Positions 10,740-23,099 of a stretch of 64,000 bases of DNA are shown one piece after another. The DNA is from Megaustenia siamemsis (taxonomy: Eukaryota > Mollusca > Gastropoda > Stylommatophora > Ariophantidae). Position 1 is the stretch's first letter. Each line of letters starts with the position of its first letter. The DNA is taken from NCBI GenBank assembly GCA_032433765.1, contig JAVIAB010000073.1, forward strand, positions 70,693,959-70,757,958. The letters are read 5' to 3'. Made by a program: the position numbers and the translations under genes. A model generated the notes under the pieces. That model saw only the letters and a program-made list of their open reading frames with translations, did not search any database and was not told the DNA's origin.

Positions 10740-11045
10740 TGTCTAAATTTTAGTAGTTGGGCCCTTTCAAAGCTGAGGGTCCAGTACTGCACCTGCCTGA
10801 GTGTCCATCACAGGTCCAGTGTCATATCGCTTCACAGTTACAGACATACTCCCATTGGCGTGAGTGCGTGACATTCCTGATTGCGGTGGTGTACCCTTTA
10901 GCTGGTTGTCTCCTTCTACAGCACTTATACTTGCTAGAGCAGACTGTTGTCTTGCTCGGGTGTAGGCCTGGCCAATCTTGGTTTTCAGTCCCTGGTGACT
11001 TAAGCCCCCATCCCCACGACAAGGAGCTGGCCTTGATGGGGATTA
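10740..11045. other. GC-richer insert inside tandem repeats, unassigned
   Basis: A block of clearly higher GC than both flanks, set between the 135-bp array and the 46-bp array. An open frame of 97 codons exists on plus and 79 on minus, but neither resembles a known protein. Possibly an inserted fragment of a mobile element. Confidence 0.4.
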
Positions 11046-11950
11046 TATAATGTGAAATCAACTAGAATCACCTCCCACCAATACCACATTAGACTGTTAT
11101 AATGCAAATAGAAATACCTCCCACCAATACCACATTAGACTGTTATAATGCAAATAGAAATACCTCCCACCAATACCACATTAGACTGTTATAATGCAAA
11201 TAGAAATACATCCCGCTCAAACGACATTATGTAATATAAAATAACACAGGAACACTTCCCACTAAAACTAAATTATGTATTATGAAACACATAGAAACAC
11301 TTCCTAACCAAACTAAATTATATAATATGCAACAAACTTAGAAACACTTTGCGTGCATGCATTATGTAATATGAAACAATAGATAAACACTTCTTGTACA
11401 TACGTTATGTAAAATGAAACAACTTAGAAACACTTCCTGTGCATACATTACGTAATATGAAACAACACATAAACACTTCCTATGTATACATTTATGCAAT
11501 GTGAAACAACACATAAACACTTCCTATGCATACACTATGTAATATGAAACAACATATACACACTTATTGTGCATACACTATGCAATATGAAACAACATAT
11601 AAATACTTCCTCTGCATACAATATGTAATATGAAACAACATATAAACACTTCCTGTGCATACACTATGTAATATGAAACAACATAGAAACACTTCCTGTG
11701 CATACACTATGTAATATGAAACAACATATAAACACTTCCTGTGCATACAATATGTAATATGAAACAACATATAAACACTTCCTGTGCATACACTATGCAA
11801 TATGAAACAACATATAAACACTTCCTGTGCATACAATATATAATATGAAACAACACATAAACACTTCCTGTGCATACAATATATAATATGAAACAACATA
11901 GAAACACTTCCTGTGCATACACTATGTAATATGAAACAACATAGAAACCT
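11046..11950. repeat. 46-bp and 43-bp minisatellites
   Basis: First about four units of 46 bp ('acctcccaccaataccacat' + 'tagactgttataatgcaaa'). From 11231 follow units of about 43 bp ('aatatgaaacaacatataaa' + 'cacttcctgtgcatacac'), about 16 copies. The shared 'tataatgtgaaacaa' words link them to the array at 10300. The 11951-12176 stretch that follows shows nothing. Confidence 0.92.
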
Positions 11951-12176
11951 CGTCGGTACTGCGGAGTTCGTGCTCTGTGATGAGAGCGCCCTGTATAATC
12001 AATCAAACGACCCAAGCAAGTTCTGTAAGACACTGCTCACGTGCAATGATAAAGCTCACTGTCTGTCTATTTTTCCTCTGGAACCCGGTCTATGGTCAGA
12101 AGCAGAATCTCATCCGTATAAAAGCAGTGAACCACGACTATTTGAACCGAACTGACAAAAAGAGATGGAGACTATA

Positions 12177-12507
12177 CAGTCACCCCTCGCTACTTCGCAG
12201 TTCATTTATCGCGGTCTCAGTACATCGCGGATTGTTAAAAAATTCAAAATTGAGGAATTATTATTAAAAAAAAATTTTATGTATGTTATTTATACTATTA
12301 ATATTTTATTTATATGTTTAAAAACTATTCTTTAATGTTCTAATAATAACATATGCACTTATATGGTTTCATATACACTTATTGATATTATACATACACA
12401 AAAAAATGTACGTATGTTAAAAATGAGAGGGTGACACTACTTCGCGGTTTTTCACTTATCGCGGCCGGTTCTGGTCCCTATTAACCGCGATAACTGAGGG
12501 ATTACTG
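12177..12507 (+). mobile_element. pogo/Tigger-like MITE
   Basis: Terminal sequences 'cagtcacccctcgctacttc' and (inverted) 'cagtaatccctcagttatcg' bear the 'CAGTnAnCCCTC' start and 'atcgcgg' words typical of pogo/Tigger elements. It is flanked by TA on both sides (12175-12176 and 12508-12509), the expected target duplication. Internal sequence is AT-rich and non-coding, 331 bp in all. A non-autonomous derivative. Confidence 0.85.
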
Positions 12508-13114
12508 TATTCCACACCTCAAAAGCGGAATAACTATGAATCGCCTTTACGTTTATCTTTTCTTGGCTGCCCGTTATTAACATTTCTTGGTTGCCAATTT
12601 TCTTTGGACCCATACTTGTAAATTTCTGAAACTGCAGCAAGTTCAAGATCGAGTTTCATAGATTGATGTATCGTAAACTCACATTTTCATTATTCTAACC
12701 CTCATTTTACTATCATCAGATGTATGTACTCACAATATTGCGAATTGATAATGTAAGGAATTATGCCGCTCGGCCATTTTATGTCATTCCTGGACACACT
12801 ATTTCTCTTCTGCAATAAAACATTGATGCAAGTAACTTTATTCATGGATATATATAAATACAATTTTAAAAAATATATATATATATATGATTGTTTAATG
12901 TGATAATTTGTGTTTTATATTTTAATTCTGTAAAACTAGCTCGGCATAGTTGTTTGTTTCTTTCTCTTATTTCCTCGCTCCCTTCCTACTTCCCTTTCTT
13001 CCTTACTTCATTTTTTCCTTCTTACTTCCCTCCATTCCTTTCTTCCTTTCTCCCTCCTACTTTCCTTCTACCCTTCTTCATTTCCCCCATCTATCTCTCC
13101 ATTATGCATTGTGC

Positions 13115-13117
<3 letters not shown>
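12508..13117. other. Unassigned; AT-rich then CT-rich tract
   Basis: Nothing recognised to about 12890. 12950-13100 is a CTTC-rich pyrimidine tract. A weak possible minus-strand exon at 12551-12625 is discussed among rejected items. Confidence 0.5.

Positions 13118-13166
<49 letters not shown>
13118..13166. repeat. (TA)n microsatellite
   Basis: About 24 uninterrupted TA dinucleotides. Confidence 0.98.
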
Positions 13167-13168
<2 letters not shown>

Positions 13169-13189
13169 CCCTATATTGGTGTAAAAATA

Positions 13190-13325
13190 GTTACCAAAGA
13201 TTTTTGGGAAATGACGACGGCCTGGCGTGATACCGACCACATCACCCAAAATTGAGCCATTGGGCATGGGAAAAAATGGTCACTAACATCATATAGTCCT
13301 TAAGCAATACAAGGTGTAGAGAGAA
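13190..13325 (+). mobile_element. Diverged SINE tail related to family B
   Basis: 'gcgtgataccgaccacatca' followed by 'aaaatggtcactaacatcat' corresponds in order and spacing to the family B SINE body ('cgtaataccgaccacattac ... ggtcactaacaccat'). The tRNA-like head is not recognisable. Old, 5'-truncated copy or a related subfamily. See also 63840-64000. Confidence 0.55.
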
Positions 13326-13800
13326 CCTTGGCACTATAATTAATGGGTGTAATTCAAATTTCAACGAATTAATTAATAATTAGCTTTATCAACAGTAGCG
13401 CAACCGACATGTTACACAGCAAAACAACTTAAACATCTAAAGAGCAATACATGCATTTTTAGAAGAATAATAATCAACTCAACAGCATACAGAACAAAAC
13501 AACAAATTTATTTAAAAAAAACAAAGACCAATGCATCATTCTAAATTTTAAATGAACAAGCATTGAGAAGGCAAGGACAATAAATAATATACAGACAAAA
13601 AATAAATCAACATTTTAAAGAGCAAGGCAATAAACTGAATGATTAAAACAATATTTTTTAAATTAACATTCTAAAAATCAGTATTGAAAGATACGGGTAA
13701 GCCATTTGTTCTAACAATTGATTTTTTAAAATATTTAAATTATAAACATTCAAAATACGAGTGTTAAGAAAATTAGCAATCTAAAGAGCAAGTAACCCGA
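13326..13800. other. AT-rich sequence with eroded repeats
   Basis: Scattered 'aacattctaaagagcaa' words suggest eroded outer units of the neighbouring minisatellite. Nothing else is seen. Confidence 0.5.
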
Positions 13801-15255
13801 CTCTCTCTAAAGGGGAAGATAATCGACAATCTAGAAGAACAGGTAACCCACAGCAAACGATAGATTTATTTAGGCCTGTGGACTGCGGTTTACCGTTTTT
13901 ATTTTCTGCATGCGGGCTTCACAAATTATACAGTTGGCTGTGAGTAATCTAACTCGTTAAATGGGAAGATAATAACAATCTATAAGAGTAAGTAAATCTA
14001 ACTCTTTAAAGGGGAAGATAACTGACAATCTAAAAGGGCAAGTAATCCAACTCTCTAAAGGGGAAGATAATGGACAATCTAAAAGAGGAAGTAAGCCAAC
14101 CCTCTAAGGGGGAAGATAATGGACAATCTAAACGAGGAAGTAAACCAACCCTCTAAGGGGGAAGATAATGGACAATCTAAAAGAGGAAGTAAGCCAACCC
14201 TCTAAGGGGGAAGATAATGAACAATCTAAACGTGGAAGTAAGCCAACCCTCTAAAGGGGAAGATAATGGACAATCTAAACGTGGAAGTAAGCCAACCCTC
14301 TAAAGGGGAAGATAATGGACAATCTAAACGTGGAAGTAAGCCAACCCTCTAAAGGGGAAGATAATGGACAATCTAAAGGTGGAAGTAAGCCAACCCTCTA
14401 TAGGGGAAGATAATGGACAATCTAAAGGTGGAAGTAAGCCAACCCTCTAAAGGGGAAGATAATGGACAATCTAAACGAAGAAGTAAGCCAACCCTCTAAA
14501 GGGAAGATAATGGACAATCTAAAAGAGGAAGTAAGCCAACCCTCTAAAGGGGAAGATAATGGACAATCTAAAAGAGGAAGTAAGCCAACCCTCTAGGGGG
14601 AAGATAATGGACAATCTAAAAGAGGAAGTAAGCCAACCCTCTAAAGGGGAAGATAATGGACAATCTAAAAGAGGAAGTAAGCCAACCCTCTAAAGGGGAA
14701 GATAATGGACAATCTAAACGTGGAAGTAAGCCAACCCTCTAAAGGGGAAGATAATGGACAATCTAAACGAGGAAGTAAGCCAACCCTCTAAAGGGGAAGA
14801 TAATGGACAATCTAAAAGAGGAAGTAAGCCAACCCTCTAAAGGGGAAGATAATGGACAATCTAAAAGAGGAAGTAAGCCAACTCCCTAAAGGGGAAGATA
14901 ATGGACAATCTAAAAGAGGAAGTAACCCAATTCTTTAAAGGGGAAGATAATTGACAACATGAAGGAGCAAGTACCCAACTCTTTAAAGTGGAAGATAATC
15001 GGCAACTTAAAAGAGGAAGTAACCCAACTCTTTAAAAGGGAAGATAATCGCAATCTAAAAGAGGAAGAAACCCAACTCTTTAAAGGGGAAGATAATAGAC
15101 AATCTAAACAAGCAAGTAACCCAACTCTCTAAAAGGGAAGATAATCGCAATCTAAAAGAGGAAGTAACCCAACTCTTTAAAAGGGAAGATAATAGACAAT
15201 CCAAACTAGCAAGTAATCCAACTCTTTAAAGGGGAAGATAATACACAATGTAAAA
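13801..15255. repeat. 49-bp minisatellite
   Basis: About 26 units of about 49 bp ('gtaagccaaccctctaaagg' + 'ggaagataatggacaatc'), very homogeneous at 14060-14930 and diverged at both ends. A foreign stretch of about 90 bp at 13868-13955 interrupts the left end. No stop-free frame of note. Confidence 0.96.
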
Positions 15256-17485
15256 AAAGAAGCAATGCGAAAGAAACTTTAAATAAATCAAATGCAACAA
15301 TAGCAAAAACAACAGCTTTCTATTAATACATTGTTCTATTTCTTAAGTCTTGCCGGGGATTGACTGAAAGGCTGGGAATGAAGTCCATATGACCAGTGCA
15401 GTCATTACGCAATGTACAGGTTACAGTTTTTATAGCTACATCAGATCCTAAAAAAAAAGAAAACATTCTTGACATCGTTGGGTATTGGAGCAACGCGATT
15501 GGCGAACATCTTATTTAATCCACGCATGTCTCCGCTATCTATTTAGGCTGTTATCATTGTAAGGAATAACTTATGTAACCAAACGAATGTTGTAAAGTAG
15601 TGAAACCCATCACATTGTTCTATTTTATAAAAAGAAAAAGCTGACATTCTGGCCAGCGTTTAGTACCCCCATATCAATAGAAGATCAGTTTGATAAAAAT
15701 GAGCTGATTACCAAACTCCAGCTGAACAGTTAACCTTTACCTGATGACATCAAATAGGTCATCATCTCCAAAGAACAGACAGGACACAATCTACGCCGAA
15801 ACTACTTGTACACAAAGTTCAAGACTATGAACACAGACATGTGTACATGTGAGCGAGCGCCGCAGAATACAGCACACACACTACAAGACCGCAGCCTGTA
15901 TAGCAGGCCTTAAATATAACAGAACACTTCTGACCGAGCTGACCTTAAATAGAACTTATGATTGACTTGAACACGCTTGTTGGAACAACTGGGCGTTTGA
16001 CCTCAACGCCTGGGGTTGCGTTGCAGGCACGTAGGTTGCCCAGTGGCGTCTTACACCGGACAGCTCGTCTTAACAGATCTTCGAGAGATATCGTCTTGAC
16101 CCAGGATCAGCCTTGGACCGAGTGTGCTGGATTTGACTCGGGATTCTGTAGCCGCTTATCTGCCTTCTGCTTGCCTGATGCTGAACTCATACATAGCCCG
16201 GGCACCCACTTGTCCGTCTGTCATGATCGTATACTTTTGACTTCGCGCAGTTTCGGGTTGGCGACCACCTCTGCGTCTATGGGCCTGTGCTTGACAGCCC
16301 CTCCCAGTTTCCGTTCTTCGCTAGACACAGACAAATACAGATTGCTTTCTAAGAAGTAGTCAAGGAACACCATGTAAAATACACATTCGAGGTTTAATTC
16401 TGGAAGATCAACCTCTCACAACAAGTTACATAATTACAACAGCACTATGCTTGTTAGCGGCCTTTCTCACGTTGCATGTTAATTACGAGGCGTACCCAAC
16501 TTGTCTGGGCTGTTATCTAAGGGCCTCAGTAGTACAGAACTGCAATACTTCCTTTCAAGCCACCATGCATTTTGGTGACCTCATGTTGAACCGACTCCTC
16601 TCAGTCGGACTCTCTTGATGACACTGCGCGTAATTTTCCCGATAGCTATCGGCCACTGGTAGGCACCGATGAATCTCCCACTGTTGTTTGTTCGTGCCTG
16701 TACAGCACCCACGGTATCTAGCATGAACTCTGTGAGACTGTCTCGCTCGCTGTCACTGAATTTGTTCGTTGCGTCTAACTTGCACAACTACATTACAATA
16801 ACCTACTTCTTATTGAGCATGAACGCTGTGAGACTGTCTCGCTCACTGTCACTTAAATTGTTCGCTGTGTCTAACTTGTACAACTACATTACAGAATCAG
16901 TCTCCGGATTGAATTTACACCAACACATAACTATACATAGCACTGTTCCAGAAGCAATGTCCGCCTCACGCAACGGCCATACACAACTAAAACTGAACTC
17001 TATTATCATGTTAGGTACTAAACTACTTGTGCTCACGGTAACGGTTGCCAACAAAAAAACTCCCGTCCGCATTGAGCACTCGTTTCACCTCGACTGACTT
17101 TCTAACTTATCGTTTTTCCTCACTCCCCCCTCCCCCCTCCCCCTTTCCAACCAATCATATTTCGTCTTACATTTCTGCCTCACTCCTAATTGCGCCTTAT
17201 CTTCCCCGTGAGACCCGATGTTTCTATCCTTCTTACCACTTATCACTCTTCCCCGTGGGCTCGATGATTCTATTTTAGTTAACCCTTCTAACTTTCCGCT
17301 CGACTTCTCCCTCACACTCCCATTTGTCCTCCACCTTATAATCACTGCTTCATTTGTATGAAGCATTGCGAGCTGCGCATTGGCCAAACAGAATTACATT
17401 AAACAGGCAACTAAAACTTGGAAGATAGATGAACACCTGGCTGCTACACATTAATGAAAAAAAGACACACAATTTTCAGCCTATC
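15256..17485. other. Unassigned region, possible LTR-like segment
   Basis: No recognised protein. On the minus strand at about 15935-15840 'ttatatttaaggcctgctat' followed by 'gtcttgtagtgtg' resembles the TATA/start region of an LTR or promoter, but paired ends were not found. 16720-16790 and 16818-16890 are direct copies of about 70 bp ('gagactgtctcgctcgctgt' in each). The 133-codon plus frame at 15958-16359 and its neighbours resemble nothing I know. Confidence 0.35.
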
Positions 17486-17489
17486 AAGA

Positions 17490-18465
17490 AACATTCTTCT
17501 TACTTCTTCTACCTTTCAGCCCCATATAGAGCTTAGGTCTTCAACAAACACTTTCCAAGTCGTTCTGTTTCTTGCCATTCTTTTAAGATCATTCCATGTC
17601 TTCCCCATCATCTTCATCTCTGCTTCTATCTGTCTTCTCCAAGAATTCTTTGGTATTCCTCTTTGTCTTTTCCCCTGGGGATTCCAAAAAAAGGGCCTGT
17701 TGTGTAATACTCTCAGTTGGCTTCCGCAGTGTGTGTCCTATCCAGTGCCATCGTCTTCGCTGTATCTCTTTATCCACTGGTATTTGACTGGTACATTTCC
17801 ATAATTCTATGGTAGTGAATTTGTCCTGCTATTTCCATCCTTTTATTCTGCGTAAGCATCCATTAATGAAAGTCTGTATCTTCATGATTGTCATTTTTGT
17901 TGTTCTCCATGTTTCACAGTCATATAATAGGACTGACTTAACATTGGAGTTGAACATTTTTATTTTTGTATTTAACCTAATTTCTTTGGACTTCCATGTT
18001 TCCCAGTGCAACAAAAGCTCCTCTTGCTTTTGATATCCTTATTTTGGTATCATTTTCTGTTCCTCCCTCTTTATCTATATTACCACCCAGATATATGTTG
18101 ATTGTACGTCTAGTAGAGATATTTTTCCTGTTATTTGGTTATTGCCAACTGCATTAATTCTCATAATGTTGGTCTTATCTCTATTAATTTTCAGCCCTAT
18201 CTGTTGTGATCTCTCATTAAGTATGTTCATTTTATCCTGCATCTTTTGATGGCTGTGTGATAGGAGAGCTATGTCATCAGCAAAGTCTAAATCATCAAGT
18301 TGCTTGGTCAGTGACCACTGGATTCCATTTCTGTTGTTTTGAGTTATTTTCATAATCCAATCTATGGCCAGTAGAAAGAGAAATGGAGACAGAAGGCATC
18401 CCTGCCTTACTCCTGTTCTTATTTCAAATGCTTCTGTAAGCTGTCCTTCATGCACCACACTACAT
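17490..18465 (-). mobile_element. LINE fragment (family L-C), RT and C-terminus
   Basis: The minus strand reads 'GVRQGCLLSPFLF' and 'DLDFADDIALLSHSHQKM' (FADD catalytic box) in one frame. After frameshifts come 'NWQ..GHTLRKPTESITQQAL' type text and the C-terminal 'NRTTWKVFVEDL'. These are the RT palm motifs and C-terminal end of an APE-type LINE. 5'-truncated and frame-broken. The same family gives the 3' fragments at 25085-25425 and the tandem copies at 31860-32225. Confidence 0.85.
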
Positions 18466-18469
18466 TAAT

Positions 18470-19800
18470 CAAGAAACATATTCTCTGCAAATTTGAGGAT
18501 AAAAGACCACAAATTCTTCCTATTGGCTAAAACCCAACAAATCTTGGCGTCACCATAGATCGCAGAATGACATGGATAAAGCAAATAAAAAAATCAAACG
18601 AAATAGCCTGAAAACGAACAGATATTATGAGGAAATTAAGGAAAAAACAGATTGGGGAGCAGACAGCAATATCTTGAAACGACTATACACAGAAAGAGTA
18701 AGACCAGTCCTGGAATATGAGTCACAGCCTTGGCTACAGCTTCCAAATCACAGCTAGAAAACTTAACAGAACACAAAACCAGGCTGCCCATATCATCACT
18801 GGTGTTATGAAATCTACACTCATAGTGACTATAGAAACAGTAACAGGCCCACAGCCTTTGGAAGATAGACGGAAAACTAAAGTAATGCAATAAGCAAATA
18901 AATATAAAAGGCTCCCTAACCACCCAATGGACCAAAGAATAATCAAGTTCGGAAAAGGAAGACTAAAGATCCAATACTGTCCCAAACAATGCCAAAACAG
19001 ATAAGACCATCCTGAATGACTCCCCACACATTACCAGAAATGGAAAAGGAGGTGTGTTCTTGAGGCTGAATAACCAGGAAGAGAATAATAGATCAATAGT
19101 TACTGGGAAATTCTCAAACGGCTATGAAGCAGAAACTGAGGCCCTCAAAGATGCTGCAAAATTGGCTATTTAAGACAAAAAAACGTGCACAAGAAATTGG
19201 TTGACTACTGACCGACGCACCGTCAGAGTTATAACAGCTCTAAAAAAAACCAGGAACAGTGAGCTAGATGACCTGAGAACAACCCTAGATCAATTGCGCA
19301 ATAACCTCCAGAGAGTGTTCATTCAGTGGATACCATCACACTGTAATATACAAAGAAACTAATGCGTAAACAAACTAGCTAAGGGAAGGAGATAACCACA
19401 ATAGAACCATTTGGTCAGCTACGATGAAGCAAAATCCATCATCATAGGCCAGTATCATGAAAAATGGAAACAAGAACACCCTAGTATAACGAGAGGGACG
19501 GATACCTCCACCTATCAAGGAAGAATCAAGTCATCATACTTCGCCTATGCACTGGCCACAACAGAATGAGAAACCACATGTTCACCCCGTTCAAAATAGG
19601 AACCACCGTCGAATGCCACTGTACCCTGGATAACATGGTAACAAAACACGTTTCTACAGGATTGCCCCCCGGTACACAAGCCTGAGGAGGATAGTGTGGC
19701 CTACACCCACCTCCCTGGATGAGGAACTCTCCAAGCCAATGCGTAAACGAGAATGTAAGGAGGTAAGGGGAGTAAGGACGGTGTGGAGAGAGTTGAGAAA
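18470..19800 (+). mobile_element. Heavily decayed LINE with RNase H remnants
   Basis: Short frames read 'LKRLYTERVRPVLEYESQPW' (post-RT region), then around 19200 'LLTDAPSEL' and at 19310 'RVFIQWIPSHC' followed by 'VNKLAK', the order seen in the RNase H domain of I/Jockey-type LINEs. Stops are frequent, so this is an old pseudogene. Its exact end is unclear; 19801-20035 shows nothing else. Confidence 0.65.
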
Positions 19801-20035
19801 CACCGTATGTGTGGGGAAGTGACATTCCCGAGAGGTCGTCTCGTCACATATCAAAGCTGATCACATATATGAGTAAATATATACAAGGGCTACGAGATCA
19901 CGATCAACAACGACGGGCCAGAAGAACAGTGAAGATAACGACAACAAGAAGCACGAACGTAGCCCCGACGACACATCTGCGTTTACAGCAATGACGTTTA
20001 CATTAGTCGTTGACACTAACATCGTTTACAAATCG

Positions 20036-20725
20036 AGTCACTGAAACAGACAGCTGCCTTCATAAGAGAGTCAGGACTCCTAGTTTGTCGAGTCACTGAA
20101 ACAGACAGCTGCCTTCATAAGAGAGTCAGGAGTCATAGTTTGTCGAGTCACTGGAACAGACCTTGATAAGAGTCAGGAGTCCTAGTTTTTCGAGTCACTG
20201 AAACAGACAGCTGCCTTCATAAGAGAGTCAGGAGTCCTAGTTTGTCGAGTCACTGAAACAGACAGCTGCCTTCATAAGATAGTCAGGAGTCTTAGTTTGT
20301 CGAGTAACTGAAACAGACAGCTGTCTTCATAAGAGAGTCAGGAGTCCTAGTTTGTCGAGTCACTGAAACAGACAGCTGCCTTCATAAGAGAGTCAGGAGT
20401 CCTAGTTTGTCGAGTCACTGAAACAGACAGCCGCCTTCATAAGAGAGTCAGGAGTCTGGTTTGTCGAGTAACTGAAACAGACAGCCGCCTTCATAAGAGA
20501 GTCAAGAGTCTGGTTTGTCGAGTAACTGAAACAGACAGCTGCCTTCATAAGAGAGTCAGGAGTCCTAGTTTGTCGAGTCACTGAAACAGACAGCTACCTT
20601 CATAAGAGTCAGGAGTCCTAGTTTTTCGAGTCACTGAAACAGACAGCTGCCTTCATAAGAGAGTCAGGAGTCCTAGTTTATCGAGTCACTGAAACAGACA
20701 GCTGCCTTCATAAGAGAGTCAGAAA
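20036..20725. repeat. 55-bp minisatellite
   Basis: About 12 units of 55 bp ('gagtcactgaaacagacagc' + 'tgccttcataagagagtcag' + 'gagtcctagtttgtc'), with two shortened units lacking about 10 bp. The array lies between two LINE segments. Confidence 0.96.
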
Positions 20726-22335
20726 AGACAATCTGCTGCCTTGCAGGAAGATTGGGGACAATCAAAGGCTAAGGAAAGCAAACCTGAATAAAATGCTGGC
20801 TGCAATCGGATACACTGGGCCACTGGCGCAGGACACATTGCAACGTTTTAACAAGTAATCAATCAGACTGGATCTAACAGACTCTAATTATGATAGAAAC
20901 TACCGCTTACCGGAAAAGCTTCAAGAAACAGTTGAATATAATACGCTGGAATGCGGTGGGTATATACCACACAAAAAAAAAAAAAAAAAAAAAAAAGCTG
21001 TAACAATCAGACTAGCAGAGGAGGAGATAGACGTTGCCTGCATCCAGGAAACTCATCTTAATCCTCAGCACAGATTTATGATCAGGGGCTACCAAACATT
21101 TAGACAAGACAGGGAAGGTCACAAGGGTGGAATTCTTATACCTATTAAAAATTCCATCCCAGCAAAATTGATAGAGGTAGTCACAAACGGAGAGGCAGAG
21201 ATCATTGGTACAGACCTATAAATTAACTTCGCTAGTATAAGGATATTTAATATATACTGTCAAAATGACAAATTCCTGAAGCTGGAGTCAATGGAAATAA
21301 CACCATCGAAGTGTCTGGTAGTAGGAGACTTTAACAGCCACTCTGAAGGATGGGGATATAAGGAGTCCAATGTTGGAGGTGAAGAAGTGGAAGAATGGGA
21401 AATAGACAACAACCTATTCCTCATAAACTATAGGGAGGACCCCCCCCCCCCCCCAACCTTCTACTCAAGAAGATGGAAAACAACTTCCACTCCCGACCTA
21501 GCATTTGCAACTGGAGACATATCTATCAAAATAACCAAAAAAGTGCTGAACCAACTTGGAGATAGTGACCATAGACCAGTCAAACTTTCAGTGGCTCTTG
21601 CTCACAAACAGGAGTTGCAAATACCTCTTCCCAGCTGGAACTATAAGAGAGCAGATTGGGCAAAGTTTGCAAGGCTCACTGATGCATATACTGCGCCTAT
21701 CAAAACCCACGAAAAGGTCAATAATATGATAGAGCGGTTAACAAATGGAATCCTGAGAGCTGCTAAAGAATCCATTCCTAGAGGAGAAAGAAGAAATTAC
21801 AAGCCATACTGCAGCAAGGAAATACAAAGACTAGAAGAGGAAATGGACTCTGCCAGAGAACTAGCTGAAACATTACACAGCACAGAGAGCAACATTTCCT
21901 ACAAAGCAGCCTCGGCCAGATACAGACGTGAGGTCATGATATCAGCAAGACAGAGCTGGATAGACAAAACAGAGAGCCTTAATCTAGACAAAAATGGCTA
22001 TAATCTATGGAAACTTGCGAAAGCTCTGAGCGACGAAAACTGCCGACCTCCAATATCATTAGCACACAATCAGAATATCCTCACAGGCAAAAGGGCAGCA
22101 CATCTACTGATAGAGACTTGCAAAAACATTAGTAGAATAAACATTCCAATAGACAAACAGAAAGCTGCAAAACGGGAAAACCAAGATGCAAAACACATGC
22201 CTTTAGTACCAGAAGAGCATCAGACGACCATCTTTACTCAAACTGAATTAGATGTTGCCCTCAAAAGATTGAAGCTCAAAAGTTCCCCTGGTATTGATGG
22301 AATCTCCAACGAAATCCGAACATATGAAACACAGT
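20726..22335 (+). mobile_element. LINE endonuclease region, truncated at RT start
   Basis: Coding text begins near 21000 with 'EEEIDVACIQETHLNPQ' (Glu of the APE endonuclease active site). It continues with 'GGILIPIKN' and, in the 371-codon frame from 21291, 'CLVVGDFNSHSEGWG' (GDFN motif), 'TPDLAFA' and 'LGDSDHRPVKLSV' (SDH motif): a complete APE-type endonuclease order. The frame goes on to 'LKLKSSPGIDGISNEI', the start of the RT domain, then breaks into unrelated sequence at about 22335. A stop at 21220 and poly-A (20973-20995) and poly-C (21440) tracts are present. Possibly the 5' part of the RNase H LINE family seen elsewhere. Confidence 0.85.
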
Positions 22336-22420
22336 TAGTCATCGGACTATCCCCGTCGTACATCAAACAACAGACTGTTAGATCTCCCTGCAACGTGAAT
22401 TTGTGAAATTACGAATCCCT
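22315..22420 (+). repeat. Copy of dispersed repeat block A
   Basis: 'aatccgaacatatgaaacac' through 'gatctccctgcaacg' parallels 9395-9500. It abuts the LINE truncation, so the LINE coding frame ends in this repeat. Confidence 0.6.
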
Positions 22421-23099
22421 CCTGACTAACATGAACCTTTCGTGAGTGACCTCAATGCTGCAAAGTCATATACGAAACTCCATTTCGCCTTTCACTATTA
22501 GCGTACGGCCGTTTTAGGGATATATAATCAGCCATTGTGATGACGTAACACACACAACAATGGCTGCGCCCATAAAATCCCAATTAATCTAAATAAATGC
22601 AGCCAACAATGCACGAAAAAAATGATGCACAATCTCTAAAGTCAAAACTGCGATTGACTTGGCAGAGCAGTCCATATGAATGAGATGTAACATGTAAGTA
22701 CTTGGCGTCAAACAATTCCAACGATGGCCTTGGAGCAGCACTCAATGTGTTGACGTTAACCGCATATCAACTCTAGACAGGGGAAGGTCCCATTCACAAA
22801 CATGGACTTGACAAAGAGGAGCATTGAGGTGTGTACGACTCTGCATCATCGGCGAAATTTGTTAAGTGGATCATCAGATTGACTTTAACGCAGAAAATTG
22901 CATTGATGCGCCGAAACTAATCAGTCCACAAATGCAATTTCTACAGCGGTCCAGAGAAAAAAGAACCGCGTTCCACCATGTTGGAAACGGAAGTCCGTCC
23001 AAAATTCTTAACCTTCAATTATCTTCTCTTCGCTCGATTCATGTACCCACCTTTAACGTACACAGATCTAAAGATAGTCCGCTCAAGAAAGTTCAAGGT
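22421..23099. other. Unassigned
   Basis: Nothing recognised. The short frames on both strands have no known similarity. Confidence 0.5.

Noticed and set aside
11564..12033. Minus-strand frames with repeated 'YCMHRKCLYVVSYY'
   Set aside because: Translation of the 43-bp minisatellite; frames shift between units and share no family similarity.
12551..12625. Possible additional astacin exon on the minus strand (acceptor cagtttcag, donor gtaaag)
   Set aside because: Splice signals look fair and phase 0 fits the 24.8-kb exon, but the product (KFTSMGPKKIGNQEML...) has no astacin feature and leaves phase 0 where the 8966 exon needs phase 1.
12891..13255. Frames with runs of YIYIYI and FLPSFL
   Set aside because: Low-complexity translations of the (TA)n and CTTC tracts.
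15958..16359. 133-codon plus-strand frame as a gene
   Set aside because: No recognisable domain, unusual Ser/Arg/Leu composition, no splice evidence.
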